Positions 1 to 8,148 of a stretch of DNA of 64,000 bases are shown piece after piece (position 1 is the first letter of the stretch; every line of letters begins with the position of its first letter). Below the pieces are notes generated by a model that made no database searches, had not been told where the DNA came from, and saw nothing but the letters and a program-made list of their open reading frames with translations. The stretch is from Enterococcus hulanensis (GTDB taxonomy: Bacteria > Bacillota > Bacilli > Lactobacillales > Enterococcaceae): contig NZ_BJED01000001.1 of NCBI RefSeq assembly GCF_005405485.1, positions 1 through 64,000 of the forward strand, in the 5' to 3' direction. The position numbers and the translations under genes were made by a program.

Positions 1-111
1 ACTAGTCCTAAAAAGGTCGATTATGATCGTTTAGCTAAATATAAAAAAGCCATTGCTAAATTAGAAAAAGTAATTAACGAGACAAATAGAACATTGAGTC
101 GGTTACATTAG
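1..111 (+). CDS. C-terminal end of an unidentified protein (partial)
   Basis: An open frame enters from the left edge and ends at a TAG at 109-111. The last 36 residues are rich in lysine and look like a helix (…LAKYKKAIAKLEKVINET…), as at the end of many DNA-binding or coiled-coil proteins. Too little is present to name a family. The reading frame is inferred from continuous openness only. Confidence 0.45.
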   Translation, partial: TSPKKVDYDRLAKYKKAIAKLEKVINETNRTLSRLH

Positions 112-626
112 ATTATTAGTAAAAATGGTTATCTTTAACAATATCGGAATCTCGTTTATTTGCCTTTTACGATCAACTTTCGAAAAATTTTTAACATCTT
201 TATAAAAGCGAATATCATGTTAAATTATTTTAATAATTTAACATAAGGTATTATGGAATGAAAGAGCAATTGGATACTTCTATTTCATAAACTTAACATA
301 GTAGTATTTTTCAAATGGCATACTTAGGTAGCCTAAGTATGCCATTTGAAAAATTGATATATTTAGTAACTTATGGGAGAGATTTGTCCATTGAAAGAAC
401 TCATATTTACAGGTGTAATAGTGAGCCGTTTATCCCTTAGGATGGATGCATGTGTTGGATCACCGCGGTCCATCGTTTCATATAAAGATAAAAAGAGAGA
501 GTGAAAGTAATTTTAGCCCTTTTTTTAGTTGCGTTTAGCAATAGAGTATTTCCAGACCTTGACTAAATAAAAAACAAATGAAATAATATTCATATGATTA
601 TATATTCATATTACAGGAGGAAAAAC
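112..626. other. AT-rich intergenic region with a large palindrome
   Basis: No convincing gene is visible in about 515 bases. The only clear structure is the perfect inverted repeat at 306-354. A short open stretch of about 37 codons begins with a TTG at 391, but it lacks a ribosome site and recognisable features, so I do not call it. Confidence 0.6.
306..354. repeat. Perfect 23-bp inverted repeat with 3-nt loop
   Basis: Positions 306-328 and 332-354 are exact reverse complements separated only by TAG. The ends are T5 and A5, so either strand would form a long hairpin flanked by a U-tract. It could be a bidirectional terminator, but it lies about 200 bases after the upstream stop codon and 270 before the next gene. 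A mobile palindromic repeat is an alternative. Confidence 0.85.
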
Positions 627-1190
627 ATGGGAATAGGGACTTTTGCATTAATAGGCGCAGCGCTCTTTTATTTGATTTATCTGATAAAAGGATTATTGTT
701 GAGAAAACAGGGAATTAATGTGAACTTGTTAGGAGATAAAGATCATTCACGAGAGAAGTATTTTGAGATCATTCTAAAGGTTTTGACTGGGATCGGAGGT
801 ATTCTTCAGATTGCGACACCATTTCTATTCGATATCAATAAAACAGGCTGGGCCTATGTGGGAGTGGTTCTAATTTATTTTGGCGTGTTGTTGTTTTTAA
901 TTGCGGTTAGAGCGATGGGACTAAATTGGCGTGCTGGTTACAATGAAAAACAAAAAACAGAACTGGTTACTTCGGGAATCTATCGTTTCAGTCGCAATCC
1001 GGCCTTTGTCGCATTTGATTTATTGTATCTGGGATTTGCAATGCTTTTTCCTAATATCCTAATGCTTTTCATGGCAGTAATCGCGGTAGTCTTGTTTGAC
1101 CAGCAGATTCGTGGCGAGGAGAAGTTTCTGCTGATGGCATTTGGTGATTGTTATCGTCAGTACCAAGCTGCTGTAAGAAGGTATTTTTAG
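627..1190 (+). CDS. Isoprenylcysteine carboxyl methyltransferase (ICMT)-like membrane protein
   Basis: The 187-residue protein has about four to five hydrophobic segments and the C-terminal signature of the ICMT/PEMT methyltransferase family: S-G-I-Y-R-F-S-R-N-P near residue 122, then R-G-E-E-K-F-L and a Y-R-Q-Y end. In family members this C-terminal half binds S-adenosylmethionine and the membrane part accepts a lipid-like or prenylated substrate; the bacterial substrates are mostly unknown. I chose the ATG at 627 because AGGAGG lies seven bases upstream, although the frame is open back to 594. It stands alone, with about 200 bases before the next gene, and nothing nearby reveals its substrate. 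Confidence 0.8.
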   Translation: MGIGTFALIGAALFYLIYLIKGLLLRKQGINVNLLGDKDHSREKYFEIILKVLTGIGGILQIATPFLFDINKTGWAYVGVVLIYFGVLLFLIAVRAMGLNWRAGYNEKQKTELVTSGIYRFSRNPAFVAFDLLYLGFAMLFPNILMLFMAVIAVVLFDQQIRGEEKFLLMAFGDCYRQYQAAVRRYF

Positions 1191-1401
1191 AAAGATTATT
1201 TTAGAGATCAATGACATTTGATGATATGCTTCTACGCAATATTCAGACTTTTGAACAAACGCGGCTCAAAAATATATTTAAATTAAATGATATTTAGATT
1301 AGAATGAGGAGTAAATAACAGTTATTTCTAGTTTGTTTGTTCGTGTTGTTTTGAAAGCGGATAAAAAATTAGGTAATTGCTGAAAAGGAGTGTGGTGTCA
1401 T

Positions 1402-2505
1402 ATGAATGTAGATAAAAACGGACAAGTCGATTTTTTTTCTAAAATTTCTGAATACCAGATAACCGCCCGTGAGTTCTTTAGTTCTACTCTTTTAGAATAT
1501 ATAGAAAAAAACTTTGGTTGGGATCGAGTCCTTATTTCTTATTATGATAAAGAAGGAAAGTTTTTATCATGGACTAATTGGAACGGTCAATTAGTGAATT
1601 ATAAAAAACACCCTTATCGAAAATTTGTCGAGGATGATGAGATTAAGCAAAAGATTTTTCAGGAGGCTCTAAGGGATCACCTGACTTATTTTAATGTAGT
1701 TCCCAGATTATATAAATCCACTGAGGTTCTAGGGATCAAGGACTATGAAAAAACGTCTTATGTTCGATTCATCGAAAAGAATTTTGATCAACGATACAGT
1801 GTGACCATGGCTTTTGGGATCAATGCCTATATTCAGGTAACCTTTTTTAAAAGTGCTCAGCTGGGAGATTTTACTGAAAAGGAAATTGAAGATTTAAAGG
1901 GAATCTATGTTTATCTAGCTAATTCATATAAGAATTTTAAAAAATATGAGCAGTCTAAAATAATCCAAAAAATTCAGAATGAAATCATTCTTTCTGGAGA
2001 AAAAGCATATTTGATTACAGATGATTTTACCCATGTAATGAATTATAGTCAGGCGGCAATCGACTGTTTAAGTGATATTTTGGGTCCTTTAGCATCCGAA
2101 CAGATCAGTAGTACAGAACCTTGCAGCTGGCTTCCTTTTTTATTAGGTGATGAAAATCAGAATTGCTCTAAGTTAGCTCGGACTAGGATTGTTAAGAACT
2201 ATATCTTTAGGATTTATACATATGATCGAACATATTCGAATGGAATTATTGATCGATACCACTGGATAACAATTTCAAAAAAAGACAAAGAAAAAAAATC
2301 TGAAAAACTTGAGATCAACTTACCATTAACCAGTACAGAGCTTAAAGTAGCAGAGTTATTGCATAAGGGACTGACGTATAAGGACATTGCAGACAAGATG
2401 GTCATTAGTTATCACACTGTGAAGAAACATGTTCAGAATATATACAGTAAGTGCAATGTAAATAGTCGATATGAGTTGTCACAACTGTTTGACAATAAAA
2501 AATGA
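1402..2505 (+). CDS. LuxR-type transcriptional regulator, probable activator of the glycyl radical operon
   Basis: This 367-residue protein ends in a classic LuxR/GerE helix-turn-helix: L-T-S-T-E-L-K-V-A-E-L-L, then T-Y-K-D-I-A-D-K-M and S-Y-H-T-V-K-K-H-V-Q-N-I-Y near residues 310-350. The N-terminal 250 residues have no obvious motif and may be a GAF/PAS-like sensor. The start is the ATG at 1402 with AAAGGAG upstream; a GTG at 1390 is in frame but overlaps that ribosome site. It lies immediately before the activase/glycyl radical enzyme genes in the same direction, separated by a terminator and a palindrome (2566-2587). This suggests that it controls them in response to the substrate or to low oxygen; the target is inferred from position. 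Confidence 0.85.
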   Translation: MNVDKNGQVDFFSKISEYQITAREFFSSTLLEYIEKNFGWDRVLISYYDKEGKFLSWTNWNGQLVNYKKHPYRKFVEDDEIKQKIFQEALRDHLTYFNVVPRLYKSTEVLGIKDYEKTSYVRFIEKNFDQRYSVTMAFGINAYIQVTFFKSAQLGDFTEKEIEDLKGIYVYLANSYKNFKKYEQSKIIQKIQNEIILSGEKAYLITDDFTHVMNYSQAAIDCLSDILGPLASEQISSTEPCSWLPFLLGDENQNCSKLARTRIVKNYIFRIYTYDRTYSNGIIDRYHWITISKKDKEKKSEKLEINLPLTSTELKVAELLHKGLTYKDIADKMVISYHTVKKHVQNIYSKCNVNSRYELSQLFDNKK

Positions 2506-2518
2506 ATCGCATAATGGG

Positions 2519-2544
2519 GCCTAGACGGATGTTTAGGCTTTTTT
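2519..2544 (+). terminator. Intrinsic terminator after the LuxR-type gene
   Basis: The stem GCCTAGA / TTTAGGC (7 pairs, one G-U) with a six-base loop is followed directly by six T residues, 14 bases after the regulator's stop codon. It separates the regulator from the following operon. Confidence 0.75.
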
Positions 2545-2565
2545 GCTGTCCCCAAAAGGAACTCT

Positions 2566-2587
2566 ATATAGGGAACATTCCCTATAT
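2566..2587. promoter_or_regulatory. 22-bp palindrome, candidate operator of the glycyl radical operon
   Basis: The arms ATATAGGGAA and TTCCCTATAT are perfect reverse complements around a CA centre. It lies between the terminator of the LuxR-type gene and the activase start at 2683, about 95 bases upstream of the start codon, where an activator would bind. It has no T-tract, so it is unlikely to be a terminator. Assignment to the LuxR-type protein is inference. Confidence 0.55.
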
Positions 2588-2682
2588 GAAAATACTACTA
2601 ATACCTAATTCTTATGCAATCTCAACTTTGTTAAACTTTGAACATAAAAACGCTTTCTGTTTAAGCTTAGGGGAGGATATGG

Positions 2683-3633
2683 TTGTCAAATAAAGGAATT
2701 GTGTTTAATATACAACGTTTTACTCTTCACGATGGTCCCGGTTTAAGGACAGAACTCTTCTTAAAGGGTTGCCCGATGACGTGTGATTGGTGTGGAAATC
2801 CAGAAAGCTGGTCTACACAAATTGAGCTGGGTGTTTATAAGAAGAAGTGTATCTCTAAAAAGAAATGTGGACTATGCGTGTTGGCGGAACCGAATGAAGA
2901 GGCCTTGTCCTTTCGACGAGGAAAATTAGAAGCGATTGATTCCAAAAAGGTTTCTAATCACTCTGGCTGTGCATTAGCTTGTCCAGCAGACGCGATAAAG
3001 CAATGGGGTGAGGAGCTGTCTGTTGAAGAGTGCATGGAAATCATTCGTAAGGACAAGGAATACTATGATCAATCTGGCGGAGGCGTTACTGTTTCAGGGG
3101 GTGAAGCGCTGCTTCAAAGTGACTTTGTAGCTGAGCTGTTTGTTGAATGCAAAAAAGAAGGGATACAAACATGCTTTGAGACGACTTTTCATTCAAATTG
3201 GAAAAAAGTAGAGGTTTTATTGCCTAATACAGATATTTGGATATCAGATATTAAGCACATGGATACGAACATTCATCGTGAGCGCACAGGAGTAGGGAAC
3301 GAAGTGATTCTGAATAATTTGAAAAAGATAACAGAGCTTGATCGTGAGTTAATTTTGAGGATTCCGGTGATCCCCGAATTTAATGAAGATATGGGAAATA
3401 TCGAGGCGACGGCAGATTTTATTCTAAGTGAATTGAAAGGCAGGGTGCGAACGCTTCAATTGTTGAGCTTCATGCGATTGGGTGTTGAAAAATACGAAGC
3501 TCTAGGGATTCCTTATGGGATGGAGGGAGTAAAGATTAATCGAAAATCTTTTCAAAAGCATGTTGAACGAATTGCTGACTACATGAATGGACGAGGGATT
3601 CACTGCCTTGTTGGAACAAAAGAAAAACAATGA
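2683..3633 (+). CDS. Glycyl-radical enzyme activating protein (radical SAM)
   Basis: This 316-residue activase carries the radical-SAM motif C30-x3-C34-x2-C37 (G-C-P-M-T-C-D-W-C-G-N-P-E-S). An inserted cysteine-rich, ferredoxin-like segment follows (C-x6-C-x2-C around residues 65-75 and C-x3-C-P near residue 103), as in activases of the CutD/HpsH/IslB type but not in the short PflA. A G-G-E motif (S-G-G-E-A) for SAM binding is visible. It would abstract a hydrogen from Gly802 of the neighbouring enzyme, only without oxygen. The start is a TTG with GGGGAGG six bases upstream; an ATG at 2679 is out of frame. The gene ends 28 bases before the glycyl radical enzyme start, so the two are surely co-transcribed. 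Confidence 0.93.
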   Translation: MSNKGIVFNIQRFTLHDGPGLRTELFLKGCPMTCDWCGNPESWSTQIELGVYKKKCISKKKCGLCVLAEPNEEALSFRRGKLEAIDSKKVSNHSGCALACPADAIKQWGEELSVEECMEIIRKDKEYYDQSGGGVTVSGGEALLQSDFVAELFVECKKEGIQTCFETTFHSNWKKVEVLLPNTDIWISDIKHMDTNIHRERTGVGNEVILNNLKKITELDRELILRIPVIPEFNEDMGNIEATADFILSELKGRVRTLQLLSFMRLGVEKYEALGIPYGMEGVKINRKSFQKHVERIADYMNGRGIHCLVGTKEKQ

Positions 3634-3661
3634 TTTTTATACAAATAAGGAGGACTTATTA

Positions 3662-6142
3662 ATGAGTAACAAACACACAACAGCAAGAGGAACGGAGCCT
3701 TTCGATCAGATATACGGGTTAGGCTATCAGGTGAATCACGAAGACTGGTCACCGTTTCCACGAGTAAACCATTTGAGACAGACTTTTTTAGATCGACCTT
3801 ATGATGTAGATGTCGAGAGATTACGCTTAATAACAGAGGCTTATCAAAAGCATGAAACCTGTTCGCGCAAATTGAAATGTGCGTATGCTTTTGAAAATAT
3901 TTTATTAAATACTAGCTTATACATCTATGAGGAGGATTTGATCTTAGGAGAGATCGCGGCACCGGCTAAAGCTTCGCCAATTTATCCCGAATTTTCAGTT
4001 AATTGGATCATTGATGAAATCCTGCATTCACCGTTTGAGAAACGTCCAAACGATCAATTCTATATTAGAAATGAGGAGGAACGGCAAGAAATTCTTGAGC
4101 TGTGTGCATGGTGGAAGGGCCAGACGATTGATGACATGGTCAATGTGAGACTTGATGAGGATCAAACAAAGGGCTCTGAGGTTGGTGAAAAGATCTTCCA
4201 AACTAATCTCTACCATTATGCTGGAGCAGGCCATTTAGCAATTGACTATGCGAAGTTGATGCGTGAAGGCTATGTAGGTTTGATTGATGAAGCCAAAGCG
4301 CGTTTGGCCAAGCTTAGTAAACGAGATCCTGAGTATGCGGATAAGCGAGATTTCTATGAAGCAATGATCATTATGCATGAAGCGGCAAGAACGTATATCA
4401 AACGTTATGCTGAGCTGGCGGAGGAAATGGCCGCAGTTGAAATCGATGCGAAGCGCAAAGCAGAATTGGAAGAGATGGCGACAAACTGCTATCAGATTGC
4501 TTTGGGAGCTCCAAAAACTTTTTGGCAGGCGCTGCAGTTGTTCAATATTGCGACAGCGTTGATCCAAGTAGAAAGTAATGGACATTCAATTTCATATGGT
4601 CGGATGGATCAATGGTTGTACCCATTCTACGAAGCAGATATAAAAAATGGCACGATCACTAAAGAATTTGTTCTTGAGCTTCTGGAAGTTGAATACGTGA
4701 AGATGAACAACCCGACAAAGCTGAAGGATAAGGGCAGTATGGCTTTGCGAAATGGTCGGGGATTTGGTGGAGAAAGCTTAACGATCGGTGGTGTCGATCG
4801 AGATGGTAGCGATGCGACAAATGATCTGACGATGCTCATGCTGGAAGGTTCTGCTCATACACGAATGATGAATCCATGGGTATGTGTCCGTATGCATGAA
4901 AATACTCCATATGAATTAAGAGTAAAAACAACAGAATGCATTCGTGCTGGATACGGACATCCAAAGCTATTCAATGATGCACCGACGATCAAAGGAATGA
5001 TGCGCAAGGGAATGACACTAGAAGAAGCCAGAGATTACTGCGTGGTAGGTTGTGTCGAAATTAGCTTGCCTGGAAAAGAATACGGTTGGCACGACGCGGC
5101 ATACGTGAATACGCCTAAGATGATGGAAATGGTCGTAAATGGCGGTCGTAGTCTGAATACTGGCAACCAGCTTGGCCCAGATACCGGTAGCTTAGATACT
5201 TATCAAAGCTTTGACGAAGTATTGTCAAGTGTCGATCAGCAATTTGAATATTGGACCGATCAAATGTGCAGTAGCCTAAACGTGATTGATACGATCCATC
5301 GCGAACTGAAGCCATTACCATATGTATCAGCATTCTTCGAAGACTGCTTAGAATCAGGAAAAGATCTGACTGAAGGCGGAGCAAAATATAACGGTACAGG
5401 CCCTCAAGCCAGCGGAATGGCGACTTGTGCAGATTCACTGGCTTCAATCAAGCAACTAGTATTTGAGGAAAAACGTTGTACAGGTGCAGAGCTTCTACAA
5501 GCAGTAAAAGATAACTGGAAAGGCCATGAAGTCCTTTATTCATTAGTGAACAGTTCTAAGGTCCATCATTATGGAAATGACGATGACTACGCAGATGATT
5601 TATTCAAATACATGTTTGAATGCTATTGCAAGCATGTGGCAGGAAGAAAAAATGTACGCAGCGGAGAATTTAGCCCAGGTGTGTACTCGGTCAATGCCAA
5701 TGTTGCGATGGGAATGAATACGAACGCTTCAGTAGATGGGCGTAAGAAGGGTGAAGCGATCTCAGACAACATGGGTCCTGTGCATACAGATGCGGGTTCA
5801 CACGATGTGAGTGGTCCTACTGCCCTAGTAAATTCATTAGCTAAAGTCGATCACAGCTTAGCAACCAATGGGACTTTAATGAATTTACGATTCCCACAAG
5901 AAGCAGTAGCAGGTATTGAAGGACGAGACAATTTAATTAGCTTTATCGACGCGTACATGGCGAAAAATCCAATGCACGTTCAATTTAATATCATGAGTTC
6001 AGAAACCATGCGCGCAGCTCAGAAAAATCCCGAAAACTATAAAGACATGCTTGTCCGCGTGGCGGGGTACAGCGCGTACTTCGTAGAGCTTGGTAAACCG
6101 TTGCAAAAGGATTTGATCCAGCGGACCGAATTGAGTTTCTAA
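3662..6142 (+). CDS. Glycyl radical enzyme, probable diol dehydratase (DHPS-dehydratase HpfG-like)
   Basis: The protein is 826 residues, the usual size. The C-terminus has the glycyl radical loop R-V-A-G-Y-S-A with Gly802. The thiyl-radical cysteine is Cys464 in G-C-V-E, with the general base Glu466. Asp478 in G-W-H-D, His308-Ser309 in N-G-H-S and His191 in G-A-G-H fall at spacings matching H164, H281-S282, C433, E435 and D447 of Clostridium butyricum glycerol dehydratase, as I remember them. Isethionate lyase IslA has a glutamine where His191 sits (also from memory), so C-O rather than C-S cleavage is favoured. The start at ATG 3662 follows AGGAGG; the open frame upstream is overlap with the activase. 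Neighbours (TauE exporter, alcohol dehydrogenase, acylating dehydrogenase) suggest a sulfonated diol; glycerol or propanediol remain possible. Confidence 0.9.
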   Translation: MSNKHTTARGTEPFDQIYGLGYQVNHEDWSPFPRVNHLRQTFLDRPYDVDVERLRLITEAYQKHETCSRKLKCAYAFENILLNTSLYIYEEDLILGEIAAPAKASPIYPEFSVNWIIDEILHSPFEKRPNDQFYIRNEEERQEILELCAWWKGQTIDDMVNVRLDEDQTKGSEVGEKIFQTNLYHYAGAGHLAIDYAKLMREGYVGLIDEAKARLAKLSKRDPEYADKRDFYEAMIIMHEAARTYIKRYAELAEEMAAVEIDAKRKAELEEMATNCYQIALGAPKTFWQALQLFNIATALIQVESNGHSISYGRMDQWLYPFYEADIKNGTITKEFVLELLEVEYVKMNNPTKLKDKGSMALRNGRGFGGESLTIGGVDRDGSDATNDLTMLMLEGSAHTRMMNPWVCVRMHENTPYELRVKTTECIRAGYGHPKLFNDAPTIKGMMRKGMTLEEARDYCVVGCVEISLPGKEYGWHDAAYVNTPKMMEMVVNGGRSLNTGNQLGPDTGSLDTYQSFDEVLSSVDQQFEYWTDQMCSSLNVIDTIHRELKPLPYVSAFFEDCLESGKDLTEGGAKYNGTGPQASGMATCADSLASIKQLVFEEKRCTGAELLQAVKDNWKGHEVLYSLVNSSKVHHYGNDDDYADDLFKYMFECYCKHVAGRKNVRSGEFSPGVYSVNANVAMGMNTNASVDGRKKGEAISDNMGPVHTDAGSHDVSGPTALVNSLAKVDHSLATNGTLMNLRFPQEAVAGIEGRDNLISFIDAYMAKNPMHVQFNIMSSETMRAAQKNPENYKDMLVRVAGYSAYFVELGKPLQKDLIQRTELSF

Positions 6143-6163
6143 AAAAGAGAATGGGTGGGAAAA

Positions 6164-6949
6164 ATGACATTTGAATTTAACTTTGTCCTCGTGGCATTGA
6201 TGCAGATCATCGGATTTTTTGTACAGGGGTGTACAGGATTTGGCTGTACCGTTATTGCGGCGGCAGTAACAAATGGTTTGTTGGGAACGGAAGCGGGAGT
6301 GCCATATGGTACTCTCATCACCCTTCCTTTCTTATATTATTTAGGCATCAAAGCCTTCAAAGAGGTTTCATGGAAGGATCTCGCAAAGATCATCGGGCTG
6401 TGTATTCCTGGGATTTTGGTTGGGAATTACTTGTTTTATGCAATTAGCCCAAATATCGCTAAAATTTGTATCGGTGCGATGGTTACGCTAATCGCTTTAA
6501 TGAATATCTATAAATATATCATCAAGCCTAAGCTTTCAGGCCAAAGCGAAGCAGATGAAGAAGTGGATACGACCGGAAAGAAAATCTTCCGATACGGTTG
6601 TCTAATCTTGGGCGGAATCGTTCACGGCGCCTTCAATATCGGTGGTCCGCTGATCACAGTCTATACAATCGAAGCGGTACAGGAAAAGGAAAAATTCAGA
6701 AATACCATGAACATGGTGTGGGTAATCTTGAATACCTGGAATGCCTTCTCGCAGTACCGAAGCGGCGCCTTTACACCATATATGCTGAGCGCGCTGGTCA
6801 TCGGGCTTCCAATGGCAGCGATTGGATTTTTCTTAGGAATGGGCTTCTTGAAAAAAATCAATCGCGAACAGTTTTTACGGATCGTATATATCGTGTTGCT
6901 GTTTGTAGGCGGCAATATGTTAATAACAAGTTTGCTGTCAGTTATTTAG
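6164..6949 (+). CDS. TauE/SafE-family sulfite or organosulfonate exporter
   Basis: The 261-residue protein is almost wholly hydrophobic, with about eight predicted membrane segments and the two-fold repeat typical of TauE/SafE (G-C-T-G-F-G-C in the first half, G-G-I-V-H-G-A-F-N-I-G-G-P in the second). Characterised members move sulfite, sulfoacetate or related sulfur anions out of the cell. I take the ATG at 6164, with GGGTGGGA just upstream, over the in-frame GTG at 6155. It follows the glycyl radical enzyme by 21 bases. In this operon it would export either a sulfonate end product or sulfite. Its presence is the main reason to think that the operon's substrate contains sulfur. Confidence 0.88.
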   Translation: MTFEFNFVLVALMQIIGFFVQGCTGFGCTVIAAAVTNGLLGTEAGVPYGTLITLPFLYYLGIKAFKEVSWKDLAKIIGLCIPGILVGNYLFYAISPNIAKICIGAMVTLIALMNIYKYIIKPKLSGQSEADEEVDTTGKKIFRYGCLILGGIVHGAFNIGGPLITVYTIEAVQEKEKFRNTMNMVWVILNTWNAFSQYRSGAFTPYMLSALVIGLPMAAIGFFLGMGFLKKINREQFLRIVYIVLLFVGGNMLITSLLSVI

Positions 6950-6968
6950 AAAATGGAGGAATTAGTCA

Positions 6969-8117
6969 ATGAAGGATTTTACGTTTAAAGTACCGCAAAG
7001 CATAGAATTTGGAATGGGGAGTTTAAAAAAACTACCAGAGATATTAAAGGAGAATCAATCAGAGCATGTTTTCTTGATTTCTGATCGCGGGTTAGAAGGT
7101 CTTGGAGTAGTCAAAAAAATTCAGGACATTATTGAAGCTGGCGGAATCAGCTGTACGACCTATCTTGGTACGATTCCCAATCCAACGGTAGCTGTTGTCA
7201 ATGAGTCTGCAGCTCTTTATAAGGAATGCGGTGCAACAAGTGTCGTTGCGCTTGGCGGCGGGAGCTCGATGGATGTGGCAAAAACGACAGGTGTTTTAGC
7301 CAAATACGGTGGAGAGATCACTGATTACGAAGGACTTTACAAAGTTCCTGGACCAATTGTACCGATTATTGCGATTCCAACAACTGCTGGCTCTGGCAGT
7401 GAAGTAACGGCCTCAGCGGTGATCACAGATGAAGCAAGAAATTATAAAATGTCCGTCATCAGCTATGAGATGCTGCCAAAATATGCACTTTTGGATCCAG
7501 AATTGATTATGACTGCGCCAGCATCAATTGCGGCTTCTTGTGGAATTGATGCATTGATTCATGCGATGGAGGCTTATGTTTCTAGAAATGCCTCACCATT
7601 TACCGATGCAATGGCTGAAAAAGCCATGAAATTAATTGGAGGAAATCTACGTCAGTTTGTCGCCAATAGACAAGATGAAGAAGCTGCTTGCGCGATGATG
7701 GTCGGCTCTACTTTTGCCGGTATGGCCTTTGCATGGGCGAAGCTAGGAAATGTCCATGCGATGAGTCATCCGTTGAGTGCGTATTTCCACATTGCACATG
7801 GAGTGGCGAATGCCATTCTTCTTCCAACGATTGTGGAGTTCAATGCGTTGGCGGATCGCGGACGCTATGAAACCATCTATAACTTTATTAGCGAAAGGAA
7901 AGAACCGGCAGCAAATTTTTCTCCTCAGTTGCTGATCGATGAGATTAAAAAGCTCAATACTGATTTAGGCATTCCAAGCTGTCTTTCTGAAATGGGCGTC
8001 ACTGAGGATAAAATTCCTGAAATGGCCGAAGATGCAATGAAGAGTCCAAACGTAGCAGTTAATCCACGTTTGACGACTATTAAGGATATTATCGACCTGT
8101 ATCAAAAAGCACTATAA
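6969..8117 (+). CDS. Iron-containing alcohol dehydrogenase (aldehyde reductase)
   Basis: This 382-residue protein has the group III (Fe-ADH) fold markers: the NAD-binding G-G-G-S-S-M-D-V-A-K near residue 95 and metal ligands Asp194 and His198 (G-I-D-A-L-I-H-A-M-E), His263 and His277 (N-V-H-A-M-S-H-P and H-I-A-H-G). These sit at essentially the same positions as in lactaldehyde reductase FucO. It would reduce the aldehyde made by the glycyl radical enzyme with NADH, regenerating NAD+. HpfD (3-sulfopropionaldehyde reductase) and TauF/SarD (sulfoacetaldehyde reductases) play this role in known sulfonate pathways. It lies 19 bases after the exporter with a GGAGG site, so it belongs to the same operon. 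Confidence 0.92.
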   Translation: MKDFTFKVPQSIEFGMGSLKKLPEILKENQSEHVFLISDRGLEGLGVVKKIQDIIEAGGISCTTYLGTIPNPTVAVVNESAALYKECGATSVVALGGGSSMDVAKTTGVLAKYGGEITDYEGLYKVPGPIVPIIAIPTTAGSGSEVTASAVITDEARNYKMSVISYEMLPKYALLDPELIMTAPASIAASCGIDALIHAMEAYVSRNASPFTDAMAEKAMKLIGGNLRQFVANRQDEEAACAMMVGSTFAGMAFAWAKLGNVHAMSHPLSAYFHIAHGVANAILLPTIVEFNALADRGRYETIYNFISERKEPAANFSPQLLIDEIKKLNTDLGIPSCLSEMGVTEDKIPEMAEDAMKSPNVAVNPRLTTIKDIIDLYQKAL

Positions 8118-8148
8118 AAAAACGACTAACTGTAGAAGGGAAAGGAAG

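Noticed and set aside
2645-2660. Possible cre site (AAAAACGCTTTCT) before the activase gene
   Set aside because: It matches the consensus core but misses the outer TG and CA, so it is too weak to list.
2502-2693. 63-residue open frame between the LuxR-type gene and the activase
   Set aside because: It runs through a terminator and the palindrome, has no ribosome site and encodes an unremarkable peptide.
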